Shown here: piece by piece, positions 21,329 to 33,816 of the stretch
How positions within the stretch are numbered: the first letter of the stretch is position 1
How the letters are laid out: each line of letters begins with the position of its first letter
NCBI GenBank assembly: GCA_963854735.1
Contig: OY978098.1
Location: 2,864,001-2,928,000 of the forward strand
Length of the DNA stretch: 64,000 nucleotides
Source: Marvania coccoides
Lineage: Eukaryota; Chlorophyta; Trebouxiophyceae; Chlorellales; Chlorellaceae
Direction: 5' to 3'
The notes under the pieces: generated by a model
What the model was told of the DNA's origin: nothing
The model's input: only the letters and a program-made list of their open reading frames with translations
The model's database searches: none
Position numbers and translations under genes: made by a program

Positions 21329-22477
21329 ATGCAGAGCGACGTAACTCGGGACCGCGCGGCTGCGGGGCAGGATGTATCAACGTTTGACATCCGGTTCAGC
21401 ACATTCTATTCAAGGTTCGAGGACGAAACGCTTGAAAAGGTGGGATTTAGCTGCCCCTGTACCCTCCGCCGTCCGTCCGTTTCACAACAATACGACGCCA
21501 TGCTTTCCCCGCAGGAATATGCCAAGTACTTTGCAAGGGAACAAGCTGCCAGAGACCCTCTGTGGGGCTTCCTCACAGTTACCATTGTTACCATTTTCCT
21601 CACAAGAAAGGTAAGATTGAAAAACGGGGCGTCGCTGCCTGTGCTTTTTAGATTCACCTTCAACATCCTAAACTCCCGCCCTTAACGGTCACAGGTGCTG
21701 GACCCCGACAGCGATTTGGAGTTGGCCACGGCTGTGTTCATGGCGTTTATGTATTTGGCTGCCGACTTTATGATATTATTTCTGATCTTTTTTCGACGCG
21801 ATTTCTACCTGAGGTGGCGGTCTTGGATCCTCATTTCTGTGAGACTGATCCGACCTGTGGCCTTTCACATGATCATACGCAAGCCCCACTCGCTGGCCAA
21901 TCGCTTTTCTGGGTTTTTCCCCGATGCGCCTCTATCCCAAGCGCTGGTTGGCATCTGCACAGAAAATTTCCTCCTTTTCCTGGCCATAACGCTTGGGTAC
22001 CAATTCATTTCGAAGCTGCACGCGCTGCTGGCTGTCACAATAGCAGGATCCTCAGCGGTCAAACATTTTTCAGTTACTTGTGCGAATCTTTCCACTACTA
22101 GTCAGCCCTTGCATGACGCCTACATGGGCATTGCGAGCTCCATTTCAAGGGCGTGCCACATTTTGCTGCCCATTGGCAAGCCCTCAGATGTCCTGCCGCC
22201 TTCCCTTGCGTGCTTTCCCGTTCGCGTTTGGACGCTCGTAGTGTTGACAATTTTCTTACCGATGGCTGTGAGAAATGCCGCGGAAGAGCGCTCGCGGTAC
22301 CAATTTTTGCGGTACAGAGGGGTGCTTTCTTTTTCCAAGCCCACAACGCACATGCCCGCCCTTGCTGCCGTTTTGTTGATGATTCTAGCTGGCGCCATTC
22401 TATGGACGGCGATAGAATTTGTAGAGATACTGGTGTCGCTCTACCTTGACCAAACGTGTGGCGCAACTGCATACTGA
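21329..22477 (+). CDS. Multipass membrane protein, unknown
   Basis: Likely exons 21329-21439, 21515-21610, 21695-22477; 329 residues. The first intron is 75 bases, in frame and stop-free, so retention would give 354 residues; it has gtgggatt and ccccgcag ends. The N-terminal 60 residues are soluble. The first membrane helix is GFLTVTIVTIFLTRK. Further helices are LATAVFMAFMYLAADFMILF, ALVGICTENFLLFLAITLGY, VWTLVVLTIFLPMAV and ALAAVLLMILAGAILWTAI, giving about six. No family is recognised. It starts 275 bases from the MutY start, so the two share a divergent promoter. Codon use is less GC-biased than in its neighbours. Confidence 0.7.
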
Positions 22478-23645
22478 GTGCCAAATAGACTATTTTTGTT
22501 ACGCAGTAGTAAGTAGTATTGTCTGAGCATTTTTCATTTATTATACTGTATATAACCTAAAGTATCGTAATATAACGTCCTCTTTTTCTCTTTTTGGGGG
22601 GAGCCACGTACCCGTATTCCCCCCCCTACATTCCTTTGCATATTGCAGTGTTTGGGTTAACCCATTTAATTACTAGAAAATTTAATCTCCTTTGTCCCCG
22701 TAAATGTGAGCTTAATTATCCTTTGAGCATATTGGGCATATGAAAAAACTGTAATGAAGAGCAGTGTGCGCCACCTGCAGCCGCGGAGTGACGAAATTCA
22801 CAGCTCTGGGTTGCAACAAAACATCTTTAGAATGTGAATGTGGACATGAGGTCGTGTTTCACAAAAGTGCAGTGATAAAAAAGAGCGAGTGGTTGGGGGC
22901 CAGCAGCTTGTACTTTGTAAGCGCTGGGCGGCTTTGAGCACGAAATTCGAGCTCCCCTCATTTCTGATTCGCTATCTCGGCAGATTCGGAAAATGCATTG
23001 CATACTATTGAAATAGAGAAAATTCAGAAAAAAATAGTAAGTCTGCCTGCAATAGTATAAATTTGAAACTGCTGCTCGGGCTTTTCACCGCCGCCCTGTA
23101 AAAAATCGAAGAACTTGCAAGTGGCGGTAGAGCAGCAGGCTGGTTGCATGGCATACGATGCATCTTGTGAAGACTTGTGTGCACTTCTGGCTGACTGACG
23201 GGGAAAGGGAGAGAAGCACTCGGGGGGTGAGCTCTCATGTGACTGGACCCATGTTTTTCTCCCAACGTAGAAAACGTGTGTCTCGCCACACACCAATCCT
23301 ACTATTTTTGTTATTCTTTGTGAGGACTGAGCGCTACCACATTTTGGGATTGCGGCTGTTGAAAAGGAGCTCACGTTTCATTCCGAACAAGTTGCGACTG
23401 TTTCGTCTACCCAAAGAGAGACTCTCTCGCAGCGTCTCACCCTTCCGAGCGGCCAGTAGCTGGTGTCTGGGAGCCTCGTTGCCCTGAAAAACGCTTTTTT
23501 TTTTTTGCGTCTCGCGTTTCCCACATTTTCACAGGTAATTTTACCGCAACAGACGCGAATTTTGACTTTCGGCGACACCATTCGGACCCACAAACATCGC
23601 ATTTCAACCTCAAAACGCCTTCTTTCTGCCCACGCAGGCCCAACA
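22478..23645. other. Long intergenic region
   Basis: About 1.17 kb without a supported gene. The right end probably carries the 5' UTR of the kinase gene, perhaps with a 5' UTR intron (gtaattttac at 23536 to the AG before 23641). The rest is AT-rich with no recognisable element. Confidence 0.5.
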
Positions 23646-25891
23646 ATGGCGGCTGAGGGCACCGTTCGTGGTGGAGCGTCAGTGTGGTCTTCTATCAAAC
23701 AAATTCTGCCCTTTGGCGCCAAAGTAGCCCCCACCCCGGCCCCCGCTTTATCCAAGATCTCTGGGGAGCCTCGCCGGCTGGATGTTCACGCCAGCGGCGC
23801 CGTGCTGGATCGCGTTTCTGTGGGAGTTGAACGTTCGAGCCCCGCCACCCACAACTCCGATGCTAAACAGCCCTCCAACGGCTCTGCCGCCGCCACAACA
23901 ACCTCCGATCCCGCGGGCGACGCCGCCCCACAGCCTGGCGCCGCCGTCTCTTTTGGCTATGCCCGCAACCTTGAGAAAAGGTTCCGCGTGGAGGAGGAAA
24001 TTGCGAGGGGCGGCAACGGCGTGGTGTCTCTCGTTCGTGACCTCGAGACGGGCCAGGAGTGGGCCATGAAGAGCCTGCCCAAGGTGCTGAGTGACCCGGG
24101 GCTGTCTGACTTGAAGAAGCGCGAGCACATGAACGCCATCAAGCAGGAGGTTGACGTGATGCGCCGCCTGCGAGGGTGCCTCAACGTGGCCTCGCTGGAG
24201 GAGGCCTACGAGGACGATACGCATGTGTATCTGGTGATGGAGTACTGCCGTGGAGGGGAGCTGCACCACCGCATTGGCGCAGCCCACTACTCCGAGCGCA
24301 CAGTCGCCTCCTTCATGCGCGCCACGCTGCGCACGCTGGCGCAGTGCCACGCGAACAAGATCCTGCACCGCGACATCAAGCCCGGAAACTTCCTGCTGCT
24401 GTCTGACGACGAGCGCGCGCCCCTGAAGGCCGTCGATTTTGGTCTGGCAGTGTTTTTTGAGGACAAGCAGCTGCCGAAGACGGACCTGGGGCTGGAGGGC
24501 ACGCCCTGGTTCATGGCCCCCGAGACTCTGCGCTCCGAGGTTTTCCCTGCGTCCGACGTGTGGGCTGCTGGCGTCATGGCCCACCAATTGCTCACGGGGC
24601 GCTTCCCTTTTGACGACAAATCCAATCAGCTCAGCCCATCGCTGTCCAAAGTCTGGTGAGCTACTAAGGATGATGATGATGGTTGCAGCATTTTTGGTTT
24701 GAAAAACTATCGATACTTTGTTAATGCTGTCCTCGCATACAGCTGAATTTTTCATCGGACCAATCTTTCTGCAGGAAGAGCATTCTCACCGATCAGGTGG
24801 ACTTCAACCGCAGCCACTGGGCCGGCATCAGCGATGACGCCAAGGACTTTGTCAAGATGCTGCTCAACAAGGATCCGCAGGCACGTCCCACCGCCAAGGA
24901 GGCACTCAAGCACCCGTGGCTGCGCGGCCGCATCGAGGAGCGCTCTGCAGGGCGCCCGCTGTCGCTGGCCGTGGTGCAGCGCATCCAGCGATTCTCACAG
25001 GCATCCCTGTTCAAGCGCACGGTGCTGGAAATGATCGCAGAAGAACTGCTGGCCGACCGCCCCACCGGCGAAGAAGACACCCAACCCAACGCCTGCGAGC
25101 TCAACGAGGATGCGCTGCCCGTGATTTCAGACCCTTCCGCCTCCCCGCTGGAGTACTTGTACGAGCGCCTGCGCCTGGTGGACCGCTCTCTGGTGGACCG
25201 TTCGGCGCTGGCAGAGGGGCTGCACGAGCTAGGCTACAAGCTCAGCGCTGAGGAGGTGGACAGTCTGCTGGACCAGCTGGACCCTGGAAATACCGGACAG
25301 GTGGCCAAGAGCCAGCTGGCTGCGTCCCAGATGGACTGGAGGGCGCTGCAAGAGAACCAGACGGAGCGCTGGCTGCGCTGCGCCCGTCGCGCGTTTGCCG
25401 GGCTGGACGGCGACAAAGACGGTCTGGTGTCCACCGAAGACATGGTGGCGCTACTGCGGCACAAGCTGCCGCCCGCAGAGGTGGAGCAAGCGGTGAAACA
25501 GGCTCTGGTTGAAGCCTCCCGCCGCCGGGACGAGCCTGCCGTTGCAGGAAAAGGTGGGGGCGCTGCCTCCGCGGCGATCGACATCAACGCCTCTGCCGAA
25601 GGGTCCTCCCACGGTGGCGCCAACGGCAGCGCCCACGGCGGGTCTGGCGGCGACCCTTCTCTGCGCAATGGCCTCAACTTCCGCCAGTTCATGCGCATGC
25701 TGAAGACCGGGTCAGCAGACTCTCTGGACCTGTACGACGACCGCCTGGGGTCCCTGGGCAGCCCAGAGCGCCTTGGCTTGGGCACCACCCCCACCTCCAT
25801 CGACCGGGTATCCCTGCTGCTGGAGCGCAGCATCAAAGGCGGAGAGGGCTATGCCAGGGCAGCTCACCTGGAGCCTGTGCCCGAAAACTGA
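23646..25891 (+). CDS. CDPK-like Ser/Thr protein kinase with EF-hand region
   Basis: Two exons: 23646-24655 and 24775-25891; 708 residues. A 110-residue Ala/Ser/Pro-rich head precedes the kinase domain. Motifs: glycine loop IARGGNGVVSLV, lysine strand EWAMKSLPK, catalytic loop ILHRDIKPGNFLLL, DFG (KAVDFGLAVFF), GTPWFMAPETL and DVWAAGVMAHQLLTGRFPF. The domain closes with RPTAKEALKHPWLR. A junction helix and EF-hand pair follow as in calcium-dependent kinases: one hand is degenerate (LDPGNTGQVAKSQ), the next is canonical (LDGDKDGLVSTEDMVALL). The C-terminus is Ser/Gly-rich. The first glycine of the loop is Ala. It presumably phosphorylates proteins in response to Ca2+; targets unknown. Confidence 0.9.
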
Positions 25892-26618
25892 TAGATCGGT
25901 AGTATCGATTTTCATTTTTGGCTAGACTGTGTTTTCCCTTTTTGACAAGGGAAATTTTGATTCTATCTTTGTTTCAAAGCAAATTTGTTTTGTGGATTTC
26001 CAGAATGAGATTATATAACTCCAAAAATACTTCTTTTGAATACGACCTTGTGTGCCATTCTCATCATCATATTCTTCTTATTCTTCCTTCTCCCCCCCCC
26101 CCCCCCCCCCAGTATTACGTCTACTACTACTAATAAACTTACGAGAGGAGCGTTTTTTTTTTAGCGAGTGGCCAGCATGCCAATATCTTAGCGTTTAATA
26201 TATTTTGTTATTTGTTTTGGGTGAATGTCACCCTAGCTCGGATTTTTTCGACTCGTTTTGAAATATAAATCATTCCTTCATTTGGTTTTCCGTTGACACG
26301 TAGTCGCCACGTATATTTTTTGTTTGCATTCCATTTTCTTTCTGTTTATATTCTCCAGGAGCGGCTGTAAACCCCATCCCTCCACTTTTGTTCCTTCACT
26401 CTTCTTCAAGCTACTAGCCGACTGGTTAGTAGTAACTATGCTGTGAAGGCATCGATATATGTTCTTCATTTTGTGTTTCTTTTGCCTTCAAAAGCCGAGA
26501 TGCTAAACCTTTTTAGGGAAGCCCAAATGCTGCTTTGTAATATTCTACGCTCTCAATAATTAAAGAATTATGCAGACGAAATTAAACGATATCTGGAAAA
26601 ACACATTGCAGCACGCGC
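25892..26618. other. Intergenic region with poly-C tract
   Basis: Holds a run of about 19 C at 26092-26110 after a T/C-rich stretch, on the 3' side of the kinase gene. Convergent with the PDZ-like gene. No gene seen. Confidence 0.6.
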
Positions 26619-27223
26619 TCACGCCGTTTCCTCTCTCCGCAGCGTTAACGTCACATTCATGAACCCCCACCGCTCGTTATTCGACCCGATGGCGGCAAGG
26701 ACGGTCTTGAAATCTTCTCCAGCGCAAGGAAATTCAACAGTCTCAAAATTATCGTAAGGCCTGCTCCCGTGGCCCTCCTTCTCGTAGGCACCCTCTTTGC
26801 CACTCTTCAAGACTATTGCGCTCGTTGCGGCAATAATATCGCCAACCCGTACTTGCTTGGTCTTCTCAGCATTGCCGCCTGCTACAATTTCATCGATGAA
26901 GACTTCGCCGCTGCCCGCTTTCTCAGCAAGCACCAGGCCCAGGGGCTTCTTGATTGTGATGCGGATGAGCTGCTGCTCTGGAGCGGTGCTGGTGGGGGAC
27001 CTGGCGAGAATTAATTGATTGGCGGGGTGCGGTGAAAAATGGCCAAAGGAGGCGAGCAGCCGCATGCAGCGTGGCTGAAAAAAATCAGAATTTTTTCTTA
27101 CTGTTTTGCCTCCTCTGAAGCGCTGCAAACAGGCCTAATTGAGGCCCTGGAGGCCCTGAAGACTCCGGCATTATTGTGACGAACTTTTAAAAACAAAGAG
27201 GGTTTCAGCGCTACTGCAGACAT
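26619..27223 (-). CDS. Plastid PDZ-like domain protein
   Basis: Two exons: 27223-27102 and 27000-26619; 167 residues, joined in phase within a Gln codon. Residues 1-41 (SAVALKPSLFLKVRHNN, VFRASRASIRPVCSA) are a typical chloroplast transit peptide. The mature part has a PDZ fold pattern: IRITIKKPLGLVLAE, GEVFIDEIVAGGNAEKTKQV, VGDIIAATSAIVLKSGKEG. It ends with PYDNFETVEFPCAGEDFKTV and IGSNNERWGFMNVTLTLRR. Plant and algal plastid proteins share these blocks, some fused to other domains (as in Arabidopsis ZKT). The likely role is thylakoid or stromal protein-protein binding; no enzyme site is visible. Confidence 0.85.
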
Positions 27224-27396
27224 TTTATCTAGAAGAACAGGGATCGTTCGATTTTTTAACAAAATATTTTCTGAGAAGCCATCAATTTTCGCCCCAAATT
27301 TGTGTGGTTTTTGTGCCATTTTTGTTCATATTTTCCAGGGGCTTTCCTTCTTCTTCATCCCTTTGTTTTTATTTATTACTTTTGTTCCCAAGTAAA

Positions 27397-28301
27397 ATGT
27401 CAAAAGTGGAAGGGTCTGAGGGCGGGGCTTCGCCCGCTCAGAAGTTTTTTGTCAAAGCAGCATCCTCATCCACTGTGCGCTCTGCAGACAGCAAACCCGG
27501 CACCCAAGCAAATGCGGCTGCAAATGGTGCTCCAATCTCAGCCGCAGGCAAGCATTTCCCCCAACCTCGTTCCTCTCAACCAATTTAGTTCTTACTCACC
27601 GCTGTGGCCACCATTATAATAAATATGTATCTGCAGGCTGCCCTGTCGTTGGAGGAGCTGCTGCGGCATCCAACTACCCCGCCGGAGGGGGTGGCTGCCC
27701 TGTGGTTGGCGTCAACCCTGGCAACCAGATGCCAGCTTCCCCCAACGCCCCTCTCCCCGGCCAAACAAAGCCGCTGAGCACTTGGCGCCAGGAGTCCACA
27801 ATCCCTACTGGGGAGGCAGGAGCAGATTCCGCCCCCAAGTGGACCTACCCCTCTGAGCAGATGTTTTACAACGCCATGCGGCGAAAGGGGTGGACCCCCG
27901 CAGAGGACGACATGACAGCGGTGGTGGCCATACACAACGCGGTCAACGAACGCGCGTGGAGGGAGATTCAGCAGTGGGAGGCAGTGCAGGGGGAGTGTTC
28001 GGCGTGTGGTGGGCCCCGGTTGGTGAAGTTTCGCGGCCGCCCGCAAGACTACTCGCCAAAAGCTCGGCTGCTCAACCTGCTGGGCTACAAGCTGCCCTTT
28101 GACCGGCACGACTGGGTGGTGGACCGCTGCGGACGGGAGGTGCGGTACGTGATTGATTTCTACAACGCTGCGCCACTGCCTGAGGCCCCCGCTGCCCTTC
28201 ACTTGGATGTGCGGCCAGCGCTGGACTCGCCCGCTGCGCTGTGGGAGCGGCTGTCCATGCAGTGGCGGTGGGTGTCATCAGGTCGGTGGCACAGGGAATG
28301 A
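27397..28301 (+). CDS. HCCS: Holocytochrome c synthase (cytochrome c heme lyase)
   Basis: Two exons: 27397-27547 and 27637-28301; 271 residues. The intron looks GC-AG (cag|gcaagc). A GT donor at 27527 would also keep the frame but shortens the head. The N-terminus has two Cys-Pro heme-regulatory motifs (AAGCPVV and GGGCPVVG). The core reads WTYPSEQMFYNAMRRKGW, then the heme-ligand His segment VVAIHNAVNERAWREIQQWE, FRGRPQDYSPKARLLNLLGY, PFDRHDWVVDRCGREVRYVI and a final DVRPALDSP block. These are the hallmark blocks of the family. The enzyme attaches heme to apocytochrome c in the mitochondrial intermembrane space (system III). Start and length fit. It is divergent from the PDZ-like gene with about 170 bases between starts. 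Confidence 0.95.
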
Positions 28302-28535
28302 ATGTCTTGTCCCTTCAAAAAGTAAACAAGGCAATCAGCACGCACTGGCGGTCTTATAACCCTCGGAATATGCTGGGCATGTGAAATTTCGCTGCGACGG
28401 TCTTTTTTTAGTACTCAACACAAAGTCGTTTCGTTGTACTGTACGAATGTTTAAAAAATTGAAGTAAAAATAACAACAAACATCAGTAAAGCTTAATCAA
28501 TCTATCAAACTACTAGCTCTTATTAATTATTATTA

Positions 28536-31500
28536 TTACACCACCCGCTTCAGCTCAGCGAAGAATCCAGGGCGCTCCTTGTTGGCGGCCTCTGCCCGGT
28601 CGGCAGAAGTCACCGCCACGACCTTGCCCTTGGCGCGCACCGCATCCAGCACTGCCGCAAACTCCTTGAAGTCCTTGAGGCTGGTACCCAGAACCTCCTC
28701 CCTGCGAATTTGGCGCTCCTCGTCGTTGACGTTAAGGATGTGCCGCATGAAGGCGGTGCGGCCCTTGGAGTCGGGCAGCTGGTAGGAGTCGATGTCGCCC
28801 ACGGTGCCAATGATGGCGCGGGCAAGCTCGTCGTCGGTGAGGTCGAGCTGGTGCAAGAAATCAACGGTGCCTGCAGAAATCCATCCCATCATATGTTTCA
28901 GATACACCACATCAACAACCAAAATGGTTGAGAAATGTTGTTTTATCCCTTAAATATATATAGTTGGCTCACCGTCATACACGTCCACCGTCTTCAGCAG
29001 GTTTGGGTCTCTGTAGGAGGAGTAAGTGAACATGCCGGAGTGGGTGTCAAAGTCGCAGAACCCTCCGTACGCCCCCCCACTCACGCGCACGCGATCCCAC
29101 AGCCATGTGGTGCCCAGCAGCTTGTTGATCACGTAGGAAGACCCCGACAGCTTGTAGCCAGCGTCCTCGTACAGGTTGGCAGCCTTGCACACGTAGTTGA
29201 CTTGGGTGGGCACCAGCAGCGCCTCGTTCACGGCGGGAAGGGCGCCCGCCCAGCCAGCGTCCCCAGCAGAGGTGGCGGGTAGCGTCTGCCAAAAGTCCTG
29301 CAGGTGGCGGGATGCGGCAGTCAGCGCCCCCTCGTCTCCCGTCAAGTTCACCAGCGCGCCCTTCCGCTGCAGCAGCGCCGTGCGGATGGCCTCCAGGTCG
29401 GCCTGCACGCCCTCCCAGTCGGAGTCCACGCGCGCCACCAGGCCTCGGATGAAGTCCAGGTAGCTGATGCCGCCCATCTGCTCGCTCACCCACCCAGCCA
29501 CACTGCGCTGGGCGTCCAGGCGGGTGCCGGCGAAGCTGTGTCCGCTGCCAATCACCCCCGATTCCATCCCGCTTTTTGTCTCCAGCGCCATCTGGCGGAA
29601 GCGGTCGCGGTCGTCCAGCCTGGCAGTGGTCAGAATGTCCCGCACGATGTCGAGCATGTCGCCAGTCTTGCCGGCCATGGTTTTACCGCGCACCATGACG
29701 TACCCCACGGGGGAGTCCTGGCCCTTGATGGACGATACAAAGGGGGACACGCCGACGCCGCCGGTCTTGCGGCCGATGCGCTCGGTGAGCTCAATGAACG
29801 ACTCAGTGGCAGTGCCCATTTGGGTGAGGGCGCTGCAAAACAGCGGCACCAGGGGCAGCAGGCTGACGGGCACCGGGCGCAGGTCCAGCGCGATGTCCAG
29901 GTAGAGCACGTCGTTGGTGAAGAGGTCGTGGGACAGCGTGGTGACGCCGTCGTTGGAGGAAGACAAAGCGGTGGGGATCTTGCTGGTCTCGCGGGGGATG
30001 TCGGACAGGGACAGGGAGGGCACGCAGGCCAGGACGTCCGGCGAGTCGGGCGTCTCCTGGCGCTCCTTCAGCTCCTTGGTGGAGTCGACAATGCGAGCGA
30101 GGTCCTCTGCTACCATTTTGGCGCGAGCAGCCTCCAGCTTGGCCGCCTCCTCCGCCTCAATCTCCTCGCCCAGCGCGGCGTCAGGGCGCAGCTCCACCAC
30201 CACCTTGTGGCTGTTCTCCAGGAGGTACTTGCGGATGAGGGGGCCAAATACGTCTTCGCCCGCAGCCAGCCGCGCCTTGAAGCTCTCCAGGTCGTCGCGC
30301 CACTTGAGCGGGCGGAATGGGTCGCGGTCGTAGATCCAGGCCGACATGGCGCGCAGCATGAGCGACAGCCCACGGGGGAAGCGCCCGGTGTTGTTCTCAC
30401 GCAGGCTGAACTCAATGGTGTTCACAGCGGCCTCGACAGCGGAGTCAGAGAAGCCCTCCTTCTCCAGGCGCTCTAGGGTGGACACCACCAGGGCCTCCAC
30501 GGCCTCTGCGTCTCCCTCCTTGACGCCCTTGAGCCCAATGCTGAACACCGGCTGGCGCAGTTCATCCTCCACCCCGCCGCCGATCAGGCTCTCTCCCAGC
30601 CCGCTGTCGGTCAGAGCTTTGCGTAGGGGCGACGCGGAGGTGCCCAGCATGAGGTAGTTGAGGAATCCCAGCGCCAGCTCCGTCTCCAGGTCCAGCGGTT
30701 CCTCGGTGAGCAGCCAGTTGATGGAAACGAAAGACTTGGGCTCCTCACCCTCATCACCGCCAGCCGCGTAGTGCTCCACCACGCGACGGGGCTCAGAGAA
30801 CAGCGGCTGGGGGCCCACAGCGGAGTTCACCGGCCGGGCCTCAAACTCGCACAGGTAGGCGTCCAGGCGGCGCAGGCGCTCCTCCGCGGGGTCGTCGCCG
30901 TGGAACCAGAACCTGGCGTTGGAGGGGTGGTAGTAGGCGTCGTAGAACGCCTTGAACTGGTCGAACGTGAGGTCGGGGATCGTGCGAGGGTCTCCCCCAG
31001 AGTCCTCAGCGTAGGTGTTGTCAGGGAACAGGGCCTGCTGGGTGACGCGACCATTGACGGAGTCGGGGGAGGAGTACACACCCTTCATTTCGTTGAACAC
31101 CACGCCCTTGAAGGTGAGCGGGTCTGAGGGGGTGTCCAGCTCAAGGTGCCACCCCTCTTGCGCGAAGATCTGGGGGTCTTTGACGCAGTTGGGGTGCAGC
31201 ACCGCGTCCAGGTAGACGTCCATGAGGTTGTAGTAGTCCTGGAGGTTGGTGGACGCCACGGGGTAGCAGGTGCGGTCGGGGTAGGTGAAGGCGTTGAGGA
31301 AGGTGTTAAGTGACCCCTTCATCAGCTCAACGAACGGCTCTTTGATGGGGTACTTGCGGGAGCCGCACAGCACGGAGTGCTCCAGGATGTGGGGGGTGCC
31401 CTTGGAGTCCCCCACGGGGGTGCGGAAGGTCACGCCAAATGTCTTGTTCTCGTCGTCGTTGATGACGGACATGCACTGCGCTCCGGTCTTCTCGTGGCGG

Positions 31501-31961
31501 TACAGTAGCACCTGGGAGTCATACTCCGCGATGTACTGCTCCTCCACCAGCTTGAAGCCATGCAGCTCCTTGGGGGCTGGGGCACGCACGGTTGCAGCAG
31601 CCTCAGGGGCAGCCACGGCCACTACAGGGCGCCGCTGTGCTGCGGGCCGGAAGGGAATCGCCCGACGCGACATTAGCGCGGATCCGGAACGGAGCCCGGT
31701 GCGCAGGCCGGAGGCAGAGCCGCTGAAAAGGGAGCGACGAGAGGAAGACACCGCCGCCGATGCCTGCAATTGTGTGTGTGAACATTTGTTGAGAGGGGGT
31801 GAGGGGCGGTGTGTGTGGTTGAAATACCGCGTAAAGCGATTCTGACCATCAGTTTGTGCATTGATTACCTGGACGGAGGAGCGAACAGCTGAAGGATTCA
31901 CCATCCCCATAGTGTTTGCAGTGCTAGCAGCTCGCTTGGTGAGCATGCTGGCCAATTGCAA
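28536..31961 (-). CDS. PREP: Presequence protease PreP (M16C metallopeptidase)
   Basis: Three exons: 31961-31869, 31763-28973, 28870-28536; 1072 residues. A Ser/Arg-rich N-terminus of about 90 residues (SSSRRSLFSGSASGLRTG) is an organellar transit peptide. The inverted zinc motif HILEH is at about 156-160 in the block GDSKGTPHILEHSVLCGSRK, followed by KGSLNTFLNAFTYPDRTCYP. The second zinc ligand is likely in GVVFNEMKGVY. The four M16 repeats are intact in length. C-terminal landmarks include GAYGGFCDFDTHSGMFTYSS and SYRDPNLLKTVDVYDGTVDF. The enzyme degrades cleaved targeting peptides in mitochondria and chloroplasts. Its first intron is in frame without stops, so some unspliced message could still be read through. 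Confidence 0.95.
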
Positions 31962-32387
31962 GATCGTCTTGGCTTGCTGAGATGCCAGCGTGAATTAGCC
32001 TCAAATCCCACCACAAAAATGAAGTCTGTGGTTTTGATTATTCTGGAGATCGTTCAGCTGCGACGTTAAACGCGTCAATTCCGTGCCCTTGAGGTTGGAA
32101 GGCGCAACAATGATTTGTTCTGCGAAATTAATAAATATCGTGGGGAACAGCTTTGATTTTAGAGGCTCAGCGAGCGGCTCGCTTTTGTGAGCGAGCGCAT
32201 AAATAGAGCTTCCCTTCAGCAAAACAGTCAAACCCATTTTTTATTACTCGATTTGAAGTGGGATCTGCGCCACCACAGCAGCGGTGGGGCCTCCTCTTTC
32301 AGCTTTGAGAGAAAAATACAATCAAAAACAATAACAAGCTCGCTGCTTCTCAAACAAAGTTAGTTCAATCAGCTTCAGGCATCCGCC
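31962..32387. other. Divergent spacer between PreP and UBA5 genes
   Basis: 426 bases between two start codons, so it must contain both promoters. It carries an imperfect GAGCG/CGCTC-rich patch near 32169-32202. No gene. Confidence 0.5.
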
Positions 32388-33684
32388 ATGGGAGACCCTA
32401 CCGCGCCCCGCCAGCGCGTTGAGAAGATGTCAGCTGAGGTTGTCGACTCCAACCCATACAGCCGGCTGATGGCGTTGCAGCGGATGGGCATCGTGGAGGA
32501 GTACGAACGCATCAGGGACGCAACCGTGGCGGTGGTGGGAATGGGCGGGGTGGGCAGCGTGGCAGCGGAGATGCTCACCCGCTGCGGCATCGGCCGCCTC
32601 CTTATGTACGGTGAGTTCTCAAATAAAATTGAAATTTCAACCAACTTGCGCATTATTTTTATCAATCATTCTAAAGTCATGTTTTTTTCCCACATCCATA
32701 AAATATCCCCCACCCCACTAAATCACATCAGACTACGATAAGGTTGAGCTGGCCAACATGAATCGACTGTTCTTCCGCCCTGAGCACTGCGGCCTCACAA
32801 AGACCGATGCCGCTGCCAAGACGCTGGCGGAGATCAACCCCGACGTGGCGCTGGAGTCCTTCACCATGAACATCACCACCCTGCAGGGATTCGATGCTTT
32901 TAAGGCCTCACTCTGTGACTCGCCCACCGGCGCTTCTAGGGTGGACCTGGTGCTATCGTGCGTGGACAACTACGAGGCGCGCATGACTATCAACCAGGTG
33001 TGCCTGGAGCTCAACCAGACGTGGATGGAAAGCGGCGTTTCCGAAGACGCGGTGTCAGGACACATTCAGGTGGTGACGCCAGGGAAAACGGCGTGCTTTG
33101 CGTGCGTTCCGCCGCTGGTGGTGGCCTCGGGGGTGGACGAGCGCACGCTGAAGCGGGAAGGCGTGTGCGCTGCGTCTCTACCCACCACCATGGGCATCAT
33201 AGCTGGGCTGCTGGTGCAAAACTCGCTGAAGTACCTGCTGCACTTTGGCACAGTGACGCAGTACCTGGGCTACTCCTCGCTCAAAGACTTTTTCCCGTCA
33301 ATGGAGATCAAACCCAACCCCGGGTGCGTCAACCCACTGTGCGGGAAGCGGCAGGCGGAGTGGGCAGCGGGGGCGACAGAGCGGGAGGCGGCAGAGGCAG
33401 TGGCAGCAGCTGCGGCGGTCGTGGAGGAAGGCCCGCTGCACACGGAGAACGAGTGGGGCATTGAGTTGGTGGGCACGGCTGGGGATGAAGGCGAGAGCGA
33501 GGCGGCGGCCGCGGAAGAGAGCAGCAGCAGCAGTGGTGGAGCTGACGTGCTTCCTACTGGGGTAAAATACGAGCTGCCTGCCGGTGGAGGGGTATCTGAG
33601 AAGACGCTTGCGGCGGAGGGCGTGGCCAAGACTGACGCAGGGGTAGATGACCTCATGGCGCAGCTGCAGAACCTGACGTCTTGA
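32388..33684 (+). CDS. UBA5: UFM1-activating enzyme UBA5
   Basis: Two exons: 32388-32610 and 32732-33684; 391 residues. A nucleotide-binding E1 fold begins with [20 protein letters not shown]. Then come [19 protein letters not shown], the Mg-ATP Asp strand [18 protein letters not shown] and zinc-cysteine pairs (CFAC and CVNPLC). The active-site segment [16 protein letters not shown] places the catalytic Cys at about residue 220. The C-terminal tail has the UFM1-interacting sequence [11 protein letters not shown] and ends [12 protein letters not shown], like the UFC1-binding end of UBA5. The enzyme adenylates UFM1 and passes it to UFC1 for ER-linked UFMylation. It is complete and should be active. 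Confidence 0.95.
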
Positions 33685-33816
33685 AATTTAGATTCAATTA
33701 AACCACCCCAATTAATTAATTAATTGTGGGTTTTTATGCTATTTATTTTTATCAACTGAAATATTGAATAATTAAACGGGTTCTTCAAAGCTTCGAGTTT
33801 TCCAAGCAGGAGAAGT

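Noticed and set aside
29304..30476. 390-codon plus-strand frame opposite PreP
   Set aside because: Antisense shadow; PreP homology covers the whole minus strand here.
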